Below the pieces are notes generated by a model. That model saw only the letters and a list, made by a program, of their open reading frames with translations. It did no database searches and was not told where the DNA came from. A stretch of DNA of 64,000 bases from Rhodococcus sp. 06-462-5 (lineage in GTDB: Bacteria > Actinomycetota > Actinomycetes > Mycobacteriales > Mycobacteriaceae). Position 1 is the stretch's first letter; each line of letters opens with the position of its first letter. The position numbers and the translations under genes were made by a program. The stretch is from assembly GCF_002258315.1 (NCBI RefSeq), contig NZ_NOYD01000046.1, positions 197,638 through 261,637 on the forward strand, read 5' to 3'. Shown in pieces: positions 25,589 through 33,920 of the stretch.

Positions 25589-27087
25589 CCAGAATGACCG
25601 CCCTCGAACTGCTCGATCTGGTGATCGATCCCGGCAGCTTCGACTCCTGGGACACCCCGACCGCGGACTACGTCATCGACGACCAGTACGCGAGCGAACT
25701 CGCGGCGGCCCGTGAGAAGACCGGTCTCGACGAGTCCGTCCTCACCGGCTCGGCGACCATTCGGGGCCGCAAGGTCGCAATCCTGCTCGGCGAGTTCGCA
25801 TTTCTGGCAGGCTCGATCGGGGTTGCGGCGGGTGAACGGCTCGTCACTGCCGTGCACCGGTCGACGGACGAGCGGCTGCCGCTGCTCGCGTTGCCGACCT
25901 CCGGCGGAACCCGCATGCAGGAGGGCACCGTCGCGTTCCTGCAGATGGTCAAGATCACCGCCGCGATCACTGCGCACAAGGCGGCGAACCTGCCGTACAT
26001 CGTCTACCTTCGGCACCCCACCACCGGTGGAGTCTTCGCGTCCTGGGGATCGCTCGGACACGTCACCGTCGCCGAGCCCGGTGCCCTCGTCGGCTTCCTC
26101 GGGCCTCGCGTCTACGAGGCTCTCTACGACGCGAAATTCCCCACGGGCGTGCAGACGTCGGAGAACCTCCAGGCCCACGGGCTCATCGATGCCATCCGCC
26201 CGCCCGAGCAGCTCGGCGAAATCGTCGATCGGGCGCTGCGCATCATGACCGACATCCCGTCGTGCCGGCCACGTACCGTCGAGGCGCTCGAATGGACGAT
26301 CGAGGACGTGCCTGCGTGGACGTCGATCCTGGCCTCCCGTAGGAACGATCGGCCCGGCGTGCGCGAGTTGCTGTTCAGTACTGCAGCAGATGTGCTGCCG
26401 CTCAACGGAACCGGGCAGGGGGAATCGGATCCTGGCCTGATTCTGGCTCTCGTGCGGTTCGGCGACATGCCATGCGTACTGCTCGGGCAGGATCGACGTG
26501 GGCAGACGACCAAGACACCGCTCGGTCCCGCAGCGCTTCGCGAGGCCCGACGCGGTATGCGTCTGGCACAGGATCTCAAGCTTCCGCTCGTCACCGTCAT
26601 CGACACCGCGGGCGCAGCGCTGTCGAAGGAGGCCGAGGAAGGTGGCCTGGCCGGCGAGATCGCTCGGTGCATCGCAGACATGGTCGACCTCGAAACCCCG
26701 ACGCTGTCGTTGCTGTTGGGACAGGGGACGGGCGGGGGCGCCCTCGCGCTGGTGCCCGCCGATCGCGTTCTCGCTGCTCAGCACGCGTGGCTCTCGCCGC
26801 TGCCGCCCGAGGGTGCGTCGGCCATCGTGCATCGCGACACCGCCCATGCCGCGGAGATGGCCACCAAGCAAGGAGTGCGCTCGCTCGATCTCTTCCGCGC
26901 CGGTGTCGTCGACATCATCATTCCCGAGCTGCCCGACGCGGCCGACGAATCGCAGCAGTTCTGTGATCGGGTGGGTGCGGTGCTGCACCGTGAGCTCGCC
27001 GACCTGATCGCCCAGGATCCGTCGATGCGGATGATCGCCCGCGAGAAGCGTTTCAACAGAATCGGCTTCGCGGCTGCCGCGGTCTGA
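25585..27087 (+). CDS. Stand-alone carboxyltransferase (fused AccD-AccA type)
   Basis: 500 residues covering both halves of an acyl-CoA carboxyltransferase. The N-terminal half has the oxyanion segment SGGTRMQEGTVAFLQM; the C-terminal half has GQGTGGGALALVPADRV and the PEGASAI loop. There is no zinc-finger N-terminus and no biotin carboxylase or biotin carrier gene in the window. It is coupled to a CoA transferase and sits downstream of a MatC-type carrier. It may decarboxylate or transcarboxylate a malonyl-type CoA ester, or borrow a biotin carrier from elsewhere. Fold is sure; reaction is not. Confidence 0.78.
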   Translation: MTRMTALELLDLVIDPGSFDSWDTPTADYVIDDQYASELAAAREKTGLDESVLTGSATIRGRKVAILLGEFAFLAGSIGVAAGERLVTAVHRSTDERLPLLALPTSGGTRMQEGTVAFLQMVKITAAITAHKAANLPYIVYLRHPTTGGVFASWGSLGHVTVAEPGALVGFLGPRVYEALYDAKFPTGVQTSENLQAHGLIDAIRPPEQLGEIVDRALRIMTDIPSCRPRTVEALEWTIEDVPAWTSILASRRNDRPGVRELLFSTAADVLPLNGTGQGESDPGLILALVRFGDMPCVLLGQDRRGQTTKTPLGPAALREARRGMRLAQDLKLPLVTVIDTAGAALSKEAEEGGLAGEIARCIADMVDLETPTLSLLLGQGTGGGALALVPADRVLAAQHAWLSPLPPEGASAIVHRDTAHAAEMATKQGVRSLDLFRAGVVDIIIPELPDAADESQQFCDRVGAVLHRELADLIAQDPSMRMIAREKRFNRIGFAAAAV

Positions 27088-27092
27088 TGCCC

Positions 27093-27152
27093 GCCGAACT
27101 CGAAGTTGTGGATGACTTTCGGCCGGAGTTCGTCCATAACTTCGAGCTCGGC
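27093..27152. repeat. 60-bp dispersed hairpin element, copy 2
   Basis: The left arm 27093-27112 and right arm 27133-27152 (TCCATAACTTCGAGCTCGGC) match copy 1 at 21843-21902 in length and almost in full sequence; the 20-base centre is diverged. It starts 5 bp after the carboxyltransferase stop and ends just before the IclR gene, so it may end transcription of the CoA transferase operon. Confidence 0.75.
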
Positions 27153-27174
27153 GATGACCGGGGAGGCTATCGTC

Positions 27175-27933
27175 GTGCAGGTGGCAGGCAATGCGCGGGA
27201 TCCGGGGGTCTCGGTGGCCTCGCGGCTGCTGGCGTTGCTCGGCGTGTTCGACGAGAAGACACCTGCGTTGACGTTGACCGAATTGGCAGACGGCGCAGGT
27301 CTTCCCATCGCCACGGCTCACCGCTTGGTGCACGAGCTTCTCGACTGGGGAGCACTCGTTCGCGGCGACGACGGTCGGTTCGTGGTGGGGCGTCGGCTGT
27401 GGAAGCTGGGGCTGCTGGCCCCGGATCAGTCCGACCTGCGCGAGATCGCGTCGCCGTTCCTGCACGATCTCTACGGAGCCACGCTCGCCACGGTGCATCT
27501 GGCCATTCGTGACGGCGACGAGGTGCTCTACCTGGACAGGTTGGCCGGACACGCGTCGGTGCCCGCGATCAGCCGGGTCGGAGCCCGCCTGCCGCTGTAC
27601 GCGACCGGAGTCGGAAAGGTGTTGTTGGCCCACGCCCCGCGCGAGGTGCACGATCGCGTGCTCGGGAACTTGGCCCGCATCACCCCGTACACGGTGACTC
27701 ACCCGGGAAAGTTGGACGGCGAACTACGCCGAGTGCATCGCGAGCGGTACGCGCAGACGGTCGAGGAGATGACGCTGGGGGCGTGTTCGGTGGCCGTACC
27801 GGTCCGCGGCGAAGGCGAGGCAGTGGTGGCCGCGCTGGGAATCGTGGTTCCGAGCATCGGCCGTGATCGAGCCAGACTGGTTGCAGCTCTGCAGGTTGCA
27901 GCCCGAGGAATCGAGCGAAGTCTGCGGGGGTGA
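27175..27933 (+). CDS. IclR-family transcriptional regulator (PobR/PcaR-like)
   Basis: 252 residues: N-terminal winged helix (LTELADGAGLPIATAHRLVHE, about 30-50) and C-terminal IclR effector domain (RVGARLPLYATGVGKVLLAH; MTLGACSVAVPV). I chose the GTG at 27175 because GGGAGG lies 8 bp before it; longer readings run into the hairpin repeat. It is transcribed toward pobA, which begins 67 bp after its stop. IclR proteins often activate pob or pca genes with 4-hydroxybenzoate or protocatechuate as ligand, so pobA is the likely target. Confidence 0.82.
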   Translation: MQVAGNARDPGVSVASRLLALLGVFDEKTPALTLTELADGAGLPIATAHRLVHELLDWGALVRGDDGRFVVGRRLWKLGLLAPDQSDLREIASPFLHDLYGATLATVHLAIRDGDEVLYLDRLAGHASVPAISRVGARLPLYATGVGKVLLAHAPREVHDRVLGNLARITPYTVTHPGKLDGELRRVHRERYAQTVEEMTLGACSVAVPVRGEGEAVVAALGIVVPSIGRDRARLVAALQVAARGIERSLRG

Positions 27934-28000
27934 AGATCGCCTTTTCACTGAGTGGAAACGACTTCTTGTTCCCGGCCCGAACGCGCGGTGTACTCGATAC

Positions 28001-29176
28001 ATGCGTACACAGGTCGCCATCATCGGTGCAGGGCCCGCGGGTCTGTTGCTGTCCCACCTACTCGGGGAGCAGGGAATCGACTCCGTTCTGATCGAGTCGC
28101 GTACGCAGCAGTACGTGCTCTCACGAATCCGCGCAGGAATCCTCGAACATTCGACGGTCCAGCTGCTCGACGACCACGGCTTGGGTGAGCGGTTGCATCG
28201 CGAAGGGCACGAGCACCGCGGAATCTATCTGCAGTGGCCGGAAGAGCGCCACCACATCGACTTTCGCGACCTGGTGGACCGAAGCGTGTGGGTGTACGGG
28301 CAGACCGAGGTGACGAAGGATCTCGTTGCGGCCCGCGAGAAGGCCGGTCAGCAGATCTACTACGACGTCTCCGACACCGCGTTGCACGACGTGGAGTCCG
28401 ACGCTCCGTACGTCACGTTCACCGACGCGTCGGGAACGTCGATGCGGATCGACGCCGACGTCATCGCCGGATGCGACGGTTCCTTCGGTCCGAGCCGGGC
28501 GGCGATGCCGGATTCGGTGCGCAACACCTGGGAGCGAACGTATCCCTACTCTTGGCTCGGGGTGCTGGCCGACGTCGCACCCTCGACCGACGAGCTCATC
28601 TATGCCTGGCATCAGGATGGATTCGCGATGCACTCGATGCGATCGTCGACGGTCAGCCGGCTGTATCTGCAGGTTCCGAACGGCACCGACATCGCCACCT
28701 GGTCCGACGAGCGGATCTGGGATGCGTTGGCACGCAGGCTCGGTCACGGTCAGGACGGCTGGGAGCTGACACCGGGGCCGATCACCGAGAAGAGCGTGCT
28801 GCCGATGCGCAGCTACGTGCAGACGCCGATGCGACACGGCAAACTCTTCCTTGCCGGCGATGCCGCGCACATCGTGCCGCCGACCGGAGCGAAGGGCCTC
28901 AACCTCGCAGTTGCCGACGTGGCACTGCTGGCCCCGGCGCTGACATCGTTGCTGGGCAAGAGCGACTCCCGTGCCGCCGATGCCTACAGTGACGACGCAC
29001 TTCGACGCGTCTGGCGATGCACGCACTTCTCCTGGTGGATGACGACGATGTTGCACACCGGCGACGATCCGTTCGATACGCAGTTGCAGCTCTCGCAACT
29101 GAAATGGGTGGCCTCCAGCGAGGCCGGGGCCACGGGGCTGGCGGAGAACTACGCGGGACTGCCGATCGGATTCTGA
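28001..29176 (+). CDS. pobA: 4-hydroxybenzoate 3-monooxygenase
   Basis: 391 residues, close to the 394 of Pseudomonas PobA and alignable along its whole length. Shared features are GAGPAG at 9-14, RIRAGILEHSTVQLLDDHG, YGQTEVTKDL, the substrate-pocket pattern with Ser, Arg and Tyr in HSMRSSTVSRLYLQV, LFLAGDAAHIVPPTGAKGLN and the C-terminal ENYAGLP. It hydroxylates 4-hydroxybenzoate to protocatechuate with NAD(P)H and O2. The IclR gene just upstream is its likely activator. No pca ring-cleavage genes are in the window, so protocatechuate must be handled elsewhere. Confidence 0.92.
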   Translation: MRTQVAIIGAGPAGLLLSHLLGEQGIDSVLIESRTQQYVLSRIRAGILEHSTVQLLDDHGLGERLHREGHEHRGIYLQWPEERHHIDFRDLVDRSVWVYGQTEVTKDLVAAREKAGQQIYYDVSDTALHDVESDAPYVTFTDASGTSMRIDADVIAGCDGSFGPSRAAMPDSVRNTWERTYPYSWLGVLADVAPSTDELIYAWHQDGFAMHSMRSSTVSRLYLQVPNGTDIATWSDERIWDALARRLGHGQDGWELTPGPITEKSVLPMRSYVQTPMRHGKLFLAGDAAHIVPPTGAKGLNLAVADVALLAPALTSLLGKSDSRAADAYSDDALRRVWRCTHFSWWMTTMLHTGDDPFDTQLQLSQLKWVASSEAGATGLAENYAGLPIGF

Positions 29177-29254
29177 GCCCTCGGCGGCGATCGCTGCGGC
29201 CGGCCCCTCGTTCGTTACCCTTGCGGAACAGCGAGAGAAACAGGGTAATTCACA

Positions 29255-30457
29255 GTGTCTGATATCGACGTGACCTCGGCGCGTACGACCACCGCGGTAC
29301 GGGCCACCTATATCGCGTTCATCGGAGCCGGCTTCGCATTCGCCAGCTGGGCGTCGCGCATCCCTCAGGTCAGGGATCGTCTCGAGCTCACGTCGTCCCA
29401 ACTCGGAATCGTGCTGCTGGCCATCGCGGTCGGGTCGTTGCTCGCCCTGCCGCTGTCCGGCATCATCATCAACCGCTTCGGGTCTCGGCTCACGGTAACT
29501 GTGATGTCTCTCGTCCTCGCGGCCGGTCTGACCGTCATCTCCACCGGCTATCTCGTTGGTGTGGTGCCCTTGCTCGTCGGGCTGTTCGTGCTCGGATTCG
29601 CCAACGGCGCATGGGATGTTGCCATGAACGTCCACGGCGCAGTTGCCGAACGACGGCTCGGGCGATCGATCATGCCGCGCTTTCACGCGGGTTTCAGCGC
29701 GGGCACTGTGGTGGGAGCCCTGATCGGAACACTGATGGTGGTGCTGAACATTTCGGTCACGGTGCATCTGTTGGCGGTCGCAGCCGTGATCGTCGGAGTC
29801 ATCCCGTGGGGAGTCCGTAACTTTCTGAACGAGTCCGACGCCGAACCCGAACAGCCTGCCGCCGACACCTCGCGGCCGCATGCCCTCGCTCGGTGGAAGG
29901 AGCCGCGCACCCTGTTGATCGGCGTCGTGGCCCTGTCGTTCGCGTTTGCCGAGGGCAGCGGAAACGATTGGCTCAACATCGCATTGATCGACGGATACGA
30001 TGCATCGGCCGTCGCCGGGACCCTGGCGTTCACCACGTTTCTGGTCGCCATGACCGCGGTGCGGTGGTTCGGCAACGGTCTGCTGGATCGGTACGGTCGA
30101 GTCGTCGTTCTGCGAGGTCTCGCGGGCGTGTCGGTGGTCGGTGTGCTGTTGTTCGTGCTCAGTCCGATTGTGCCGCTTGCCTTTCTGGGCGCGTTTCTGT
30201 GGGGATCGGGCGTCTCCCTCGGCTTCCCGGTTGCCATGAGTGCGGCGGCCGACGAGCCGGCAGCTGCAGCCGCTCGCGTCAGTGTGGTCGCCTCCATCGG
30301 ATACTTCGCCTTTCTCGGCGGTCCGCCCCTCATCGGATTTCTCGGTGGGCACGGTGACGTGCTTCGCGCGTTGCTGGTGGTCGCTGCGCTCCTGGCGTGT
30401 TCGTTGATCGTGATGGGAGCACTGCGACCCCTTGCCGGGTCGAATTCGCGGCACTGA
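29255..30457 (+). CDS. MFS transporter
   Basis: 400 residues, 12 predicted membrane segments in two six-helix halves separated by a hydrophilic loop at about 195-215. It resembles the actinobacterial MFS group with GFAFASWASRIPQVRDRL at the N-terminus (Sma-/MosC-like). The start is GTG. A 7-bp inverted repeat (TTACCCT at 29215, AGGGTAA at 29242) lies just upstream and may be regulatory. Substrate unknown; it stands between pobA and an amidase and is not clearly tied to either. Confidence 0.8.
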   Translation: MSDIDVTSARTTTAVRATYIAFIGAGFAFASWASRIPQVRDRLELTSSQLGIVLLAIAVGSLLALPLSGIIINRFGSRLTVTVMSLVLAAGLTVISTGYLVGVVPLLVGLFVLGFANGAWDVAMNVHGAVAERRLGRSIMPRFHAGFSAGTVVGALIGTLMVVLNISVTVHLLAVAAVIVGVIPWGVRNFLNESDAEPEQPAADTSRPHALARWKEPRTLLIGVVALSFAFAEGSGNDWLNIALIDGYDASAVAGTLAFTTFLVAMTAVRWFGNGLLDRYGRVVVLRGLAGVSVVGVLLFVLSPIVPLAFLGAFLWGSGVSLGFPVAMSAAADEPAAAAARVSVVASIGYFAFLGGPPLIGFLGGHGDVLRALLVVAALLACSLIVMGALRPLAGSNSRH

Positions 30458-30499
30458 TTCCGCTCCGAGGCCGACGTGGCCTCGGATACTGTGGCCGGT

Positions 30500-31984
30500 A
30501 TGCGCATCGACGAGTATCGCCAGTACGACGGCCTGGGTCTGGCAGGTCTCGTGGCCGAGGGAGATGTGACACCGCGCGAATTGCTCGATTGCGCACTGGC
30601 GCAGGTCGAGTCGATCGATCCGCGGCTCAATGCGGTGGTTCGGGTGATGCGGGAGCAAGCCGACGACCAGTTGACGCGGCCGGTGCAGGGACCCTTCGCG
30701 GGAGTGCCGTTCCTGATCAAGGACCTCTCGCAGGATTACGCAGGCCTGCCGACGTCGAGCGGATCGCGTGCGTTGACGGACTTGCCGATGCCGGAGCATT
30801 CCACGGTGGTGCAGCGCTGGCTCGATGCAGGCCTGGTGATCTTCGGAAAGACCAACACCCCGGAGTTCGGGGCGAAGGGAATCACCGAACCGGCGGTGCA
30901 CGGCGCGACTCGAAACCCGTGGGATCGCAGCAGAACTCCCGGTGGATCGTCGGGTGGATCGGCCGCTGCGGTGGCGTCCGGCATCGTCCCGGTGGCGGGA
31001 GCCAACGACGGCGGTGGGTCCATCCGTATTCCGGCGTCGTGCTGTGGGCTCGTCGGACTCAAGCCGGGACGCGGACTGGTGCCGTCGGGCCCCACATTCG
31101 GCGAACCCATGCACGGGGCAGCGGTGCAGGGCGTCGTGTCGAGGTCGGTGCGCGATACCGCCGCGATGCTCGACGTGTTGGCGGGCGGTGAGGCGACGTC
31201 CGACTACCTGCCCGCGCGTCCGGACGGAACGTTCCTGTCCCGAGTGGACAAGGACCCGAAGCCGTTGCGCATCGGAATGTACGCTGTGACATCGGTCAAT
31301 CCGTCGCCCCACCCGCAGGCCGTCGCCGCGATGGAGTCTGCTGCGAAGGCACTCACCGAGCTCGGTCACACCGTCGAACTTCTCGACGCCCCGCCCTACG
31401 ACGACGCGAATCTCAACCGCGAATTCCTGTTGGCCTGGTTCACCTACCTGGCGTGGGAGATGGACGAGGTGAAGCACAGAACCGGTTGCGGCGACGACAG
31501 ATTCGAGCGGGACACCCGCATCATGGCGGCGCTGGGCAGATCCGCCAGCGGTGTCGACTACCTGGAAGCAGTGGAAGGTCGCCATGTGCACGTGCGTGCG
31601 CTGGCCACCTTCTTCGAGACCTACGACCTGCTGCTCACGCCCACTGTCGCGGAGCTCCCCCCGAAGATCGGTGCCTTCGATCTCGCGAAGCCGTTGGAGC
31701 TGGCATCGGAGTTGTTGCTGCGCAGCCGAACTGCAGGAATTCTGCGCTACACCGGCATCGTGGATCAGATGATCGACGACAACATCTCGTGGATTCCCTA
31801 CACGCAGCTGGGAAACGTCACCGGGCGTCCGGCGCTGTCGGTTCCCGTGCACTGGACCCCCGAGGGTCTTCCGATGGGCGCGCACTTCACCGCACCGCTC
31901 GGCGGCGAGGCATTGCTCGTCCAACTGGCCGGACAGTTGGAGCGAGCCGTGCCGTGGGCCCACCGCTACGCCGACATCGGTTAG
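30500..31984 (+). CDS. Amidase (amidase-signature family)
   Basis: 494 residues with the Ser-cisSer-Lys triad at expected spacing: Lys74 (FLIKDLSQD), Ser150 (RTPGGSSGG) and nucleophile Ser174 (NDGGGSIRIPA). It hydrolyses carboxylic amides to acid and ammonia. I use the ATG at 30500; an in-frame GTG 24 bp upstream is possible. The stop overlaps the stop of the convergent NAD(P)-binding protein gene. Specificity cannot be told; relatives range from 6-aminohexanoate-oligomer hydrolases to aryl-amidases. Confidence 0.87.
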   Translation: MRIDEYRQYDGLGLAGLVAEGDVTPRELLDCALAQVESIDPRLNAVVRVMREQADDQLTRPVQGPFAGVPFLIKDLSQDYAGLPTSSGSRALTDLPMPEHSTVVQRWLDAGLVIFGKTNTPEFGAKGITEPAVHGATRNPWDRSRTPGGSSGGSAAAVASGIVPVAGANDGGGSIRIPASCCGLVGLKPGRGLVPSGPTFGEPMHGAAVQGVVSRSVRDTAAMLDVLAGGEATSDYLPARPDGTFLSRVDKDPKPLRIGMYAVTSVNPSPHPQAVAAMESAAKALTELGHTVELLDAPPYDDANLNREFLLAWFTYLAWEMDEVKHRTGCGDDRFERDTRIMAALGRSASGVDYLEAVEGRHVHVRALATFFETYDLLLTPTVAELPPKIGAFDLAKPLELASELLLRSRTAGILRYTGIVDQMIDDNISWIPYTQLGNVTGRPALSVPVHWTPEGLPMGAHFTAPLGGEALLVQLAGQLERAVPWAHRYADIG

Positions 31985-33033
31985 CGGGTCGCTCCGAGCA
32001 GAGCCTTTCCGAGGATGCCCGACGGCCGTTGCCGCACATGGCCGTCGACGATGTCGACGACTCCGCCTGCCCACTCGGGATCGGTGTCGGCGGCAGCCTG
32101 GGGATCGGCGTGGGCATCGGTGCCCTCCTCGGCGGTGACGGTGATCGAACGTTCCAGGGCCTCTCGGACGCTCATCAGCGACGTACCGGGGTCGGCGAAC
32201 ACCTCCGTTGCCGCGTTCCCGCGGCGCACCACCATGTCGTGAGTGAGGCTGTCGACCAACGAGATCACCGTGCCGGCAGGCATGGCGGTGATCTTGGCGA
32301 CGGCGCGCCCCACCAGACCGGTCGGCAACAACGGCACCGGAATCTGTACGCGACGCAGACCGGCGACGCTGCCGTACGCCTGCAGCAGCTCGGGATAGCT
32401 CATCGTCTCGGTTCCGCCGATGTCGAACGTTCCCGGGCGTGCGGTGTCGCCGAGAGCACGGGCGATGATGGCCACCACGTCGACGACGGCGATGGGCTGC
32501 ACCTGCCTGCGCATCCACGTCGGAATGGGCGTGAGCGGCAGACGCTCGGTCATCCGTCGCACCAACTCGAACGAGGTCGATCCCGAACCGAGGATGATCG
32601 CCGCCCGCAGTGCGGTGGCGTCGACGGAACTGTCGAGGAACGTCTCCTCGACCTGCAGGCGGGAGCGCAGGTGATCCGAGAGCGGCGTGCCGTCGTCGGG
32701 AATGAGTCCGGAGAGGTAGACGATCCGGCGCACACCGTTGCGTTCGGCCGCGGCGGCCATGGCCTGCGCGGCATGCCGATCCTTTTCGACGAAATCGCCC
32801 TCGTCCATCGAATGCACGAGGTATACGACCGCGTCGACATTCTCGGTCGCGGTGTCGAAGGTCTCGTGCTCGTCGAGGTCGAAGTGCACGGCGGTGACGT
32901 GAGCGCCCCAGGCGAAGCGCGATTTCTTGCTCGGATCGCGCATTGCGGCGTGCACGTGGTGACCCTGTTCGAGGAGGACCGGGATCAGCCGAGACCCGAT
33001 GTATCCGGTTGCGCCGGTGACCAGCACTCGCAT
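31981..33033 (-). CDS. NAD(P)-binding (NmrA/atypical SDR-like) protein
   Basis: 350 residues. GATGYIG at 7-13 and an RVLVTG start mark an atypical extended SDR of the NmrA/DUF2867-like group. YLVHSMDEGDF and VYLSGLIP follow at the usual places, but the classical YxxxK is not obvious. The C-terminal third is Asp/Ala-rich. It is divergent from the RsbQ-like gene, sharing an 80-bp promoter region. Redox or regulatory role unknown. Confidence 0.75.
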   Translation of the reverse strand: MRVLVTGATGYIGSRLIPVLLEQGHHVHAAMRDPSKKSRFAWGAHVTAVHFDLDEHETFDTATENVDAVVYLVHSMDEGDFVEKDRHAAQAMAAAAERNGVRRIVYLSGLIPDDGTPLSDHLRSRLQVEETFLDSSVDATALRAAIILGSGSTSFELVRRMTERLPLTPIPTWMRRQVQPIAVVDVVAIIARALGDTARPGTFDIGGTETMSYPELLQAYGSVAGLRRVQIPVPLLPTGLVGRAVAKITAMPAGTVISLVDSLTHDMVVRRGNAATEVFADPGTSLMSVREALERSITVTAEEGTDAHADPQAAADTDPEWAGGVVDIVDGHVRQRPSGILGKALLGATR

Positions 33034-33113
33034 GAGTTTCTCGTTTCTGTAGACACAGGCAATACCCGGTCGGAGCGGTCTCACTCCCCGGTGTCGGAGG
33101 CAGATGGCAGACT

Positions 33114-33920
33114 GTGCGGGTGAGTGCACGTATCAGGAACAACGTCAGGGTCGTGGGGGCTGTCGACGGGCCCGTGGTGATGCTGGCTCACGGCTTCGGT
33201 TGCGACCAGACGCTGTGGCGTTCGGTGACCGATATCCTGGCTCCGAATTTCTCGATCGTGCTCTTCGATCACGTCGGGTCGGGAGCGTCGGACCCCTCGG
33301 CGTGGGATGCCGACAAGTACGCGCCGCTGGACGCCTACGTCGATGACATCGTCGACATAGTCCGGGAACTCGGCCTCCGTGACGTCACGTTCGTCGGTCA
33401 TTCGGTGGCGTCGATGATGGGTGTTCTCGCGGTCCAGGCGGCTCCCGAGTTGTTCGGCAAGCTCTTTCTCCTGACGCCGTCCCCCCGGTACATCGACGAC
33501 GGTGACTATCGCGGCGGATTCAGCCGCGAGGACATCGACGAGTTGCTCGAGTCGTTGGACAGCAACTATCTGGGATGGTCCGCATCGATGGCACCGATCG
33601 TGGTGAACGCACCGGATCGGCCGGATCTCGAGAACCTGTGGACCGCGAGCTACTGCCGGTCCGATCCCGAGTGCGCACGGGTGTTCGCCCGCACCACCTT
33701 CCTGTCCGACAATCGTGCTGACCTGGCCGGGGTGGCCCTGCCCACGATGATCGTCGACTGCGCGCGGGATTCGCTGGCACCGCCTCAGGTCGGCAGATAC
33801 GTCCACGAGCACATCGCAGGCAGCACTCTGAAGACCCTCGACGCCAGCGGGCACTGCCCGCACGTCACTCAGCCCGAACAGACCGCCGAGGCGATTGCGA
33901 CCTTCGTGAGATCGTCGTGA
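33114..33920 (+). CDS. rsbQ: RsbQ-like alpha/beta hydrolase
   Basis: 268 residues (266 if the GTG at 33120 is used). It follows Bacillus RsbQ closely: AHGFGCDQTLW, FDHVGSGASDPSAWD, nucleophile Ser in FVGHSVASMMG, NYLGWSASMAP and the catalytic His in ASGHCPHVTQPEQT. In Bacillus, RsbQ makes or presents an unknown small molecule that the PAS domain of phosphatase RsbP needs to start the sigma-B energy-stress response. Here its stop overlaps the start of a PAS-PP2C gene (GTGA, 33917-33920), the same pairing. Confidence 0.87.
   Translation: MRVSARIRNNVRVVGAVDGPVVMLAHGFGCDQTLWRSVTDILAPNFSIVLFDHVGSGASDPSAWDADKYAPLDAYVDDIVDIVRELGLRDVTFVGHSVASMMGVLAVQAAPELFGKLFLLTPSPRYIDDGDYRGGFSREDIDELLESLDSNYLGWSASMAPIVVNAPDRPDLENLWTASYCRSDPECARVFARTTFLSDNRADLAGVALPTMIVDCARDSLAPPQVGRYVHEHIAGSTLKTLDASGHCPHVTQPEQTAEAIATFVRSS

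Noticed and set aside
27106-27174. An upstream ATG extending the IclR protein through the hairpin repeat
   Set aside because: The extra residues are encoded by the repeat itself, while a GGGAGG ribosome site sits 8 bp before the GTG at 27175.
28121-33142. A 1673-codon open frame on the minus strand
   Set aside because: It runs antisense across pobA, the MFS gene and the amidase gene, all with clear family motifs. Its protein is Arg/His/Gly-rich with no domain pattern. It is a high-GC shadow frame.
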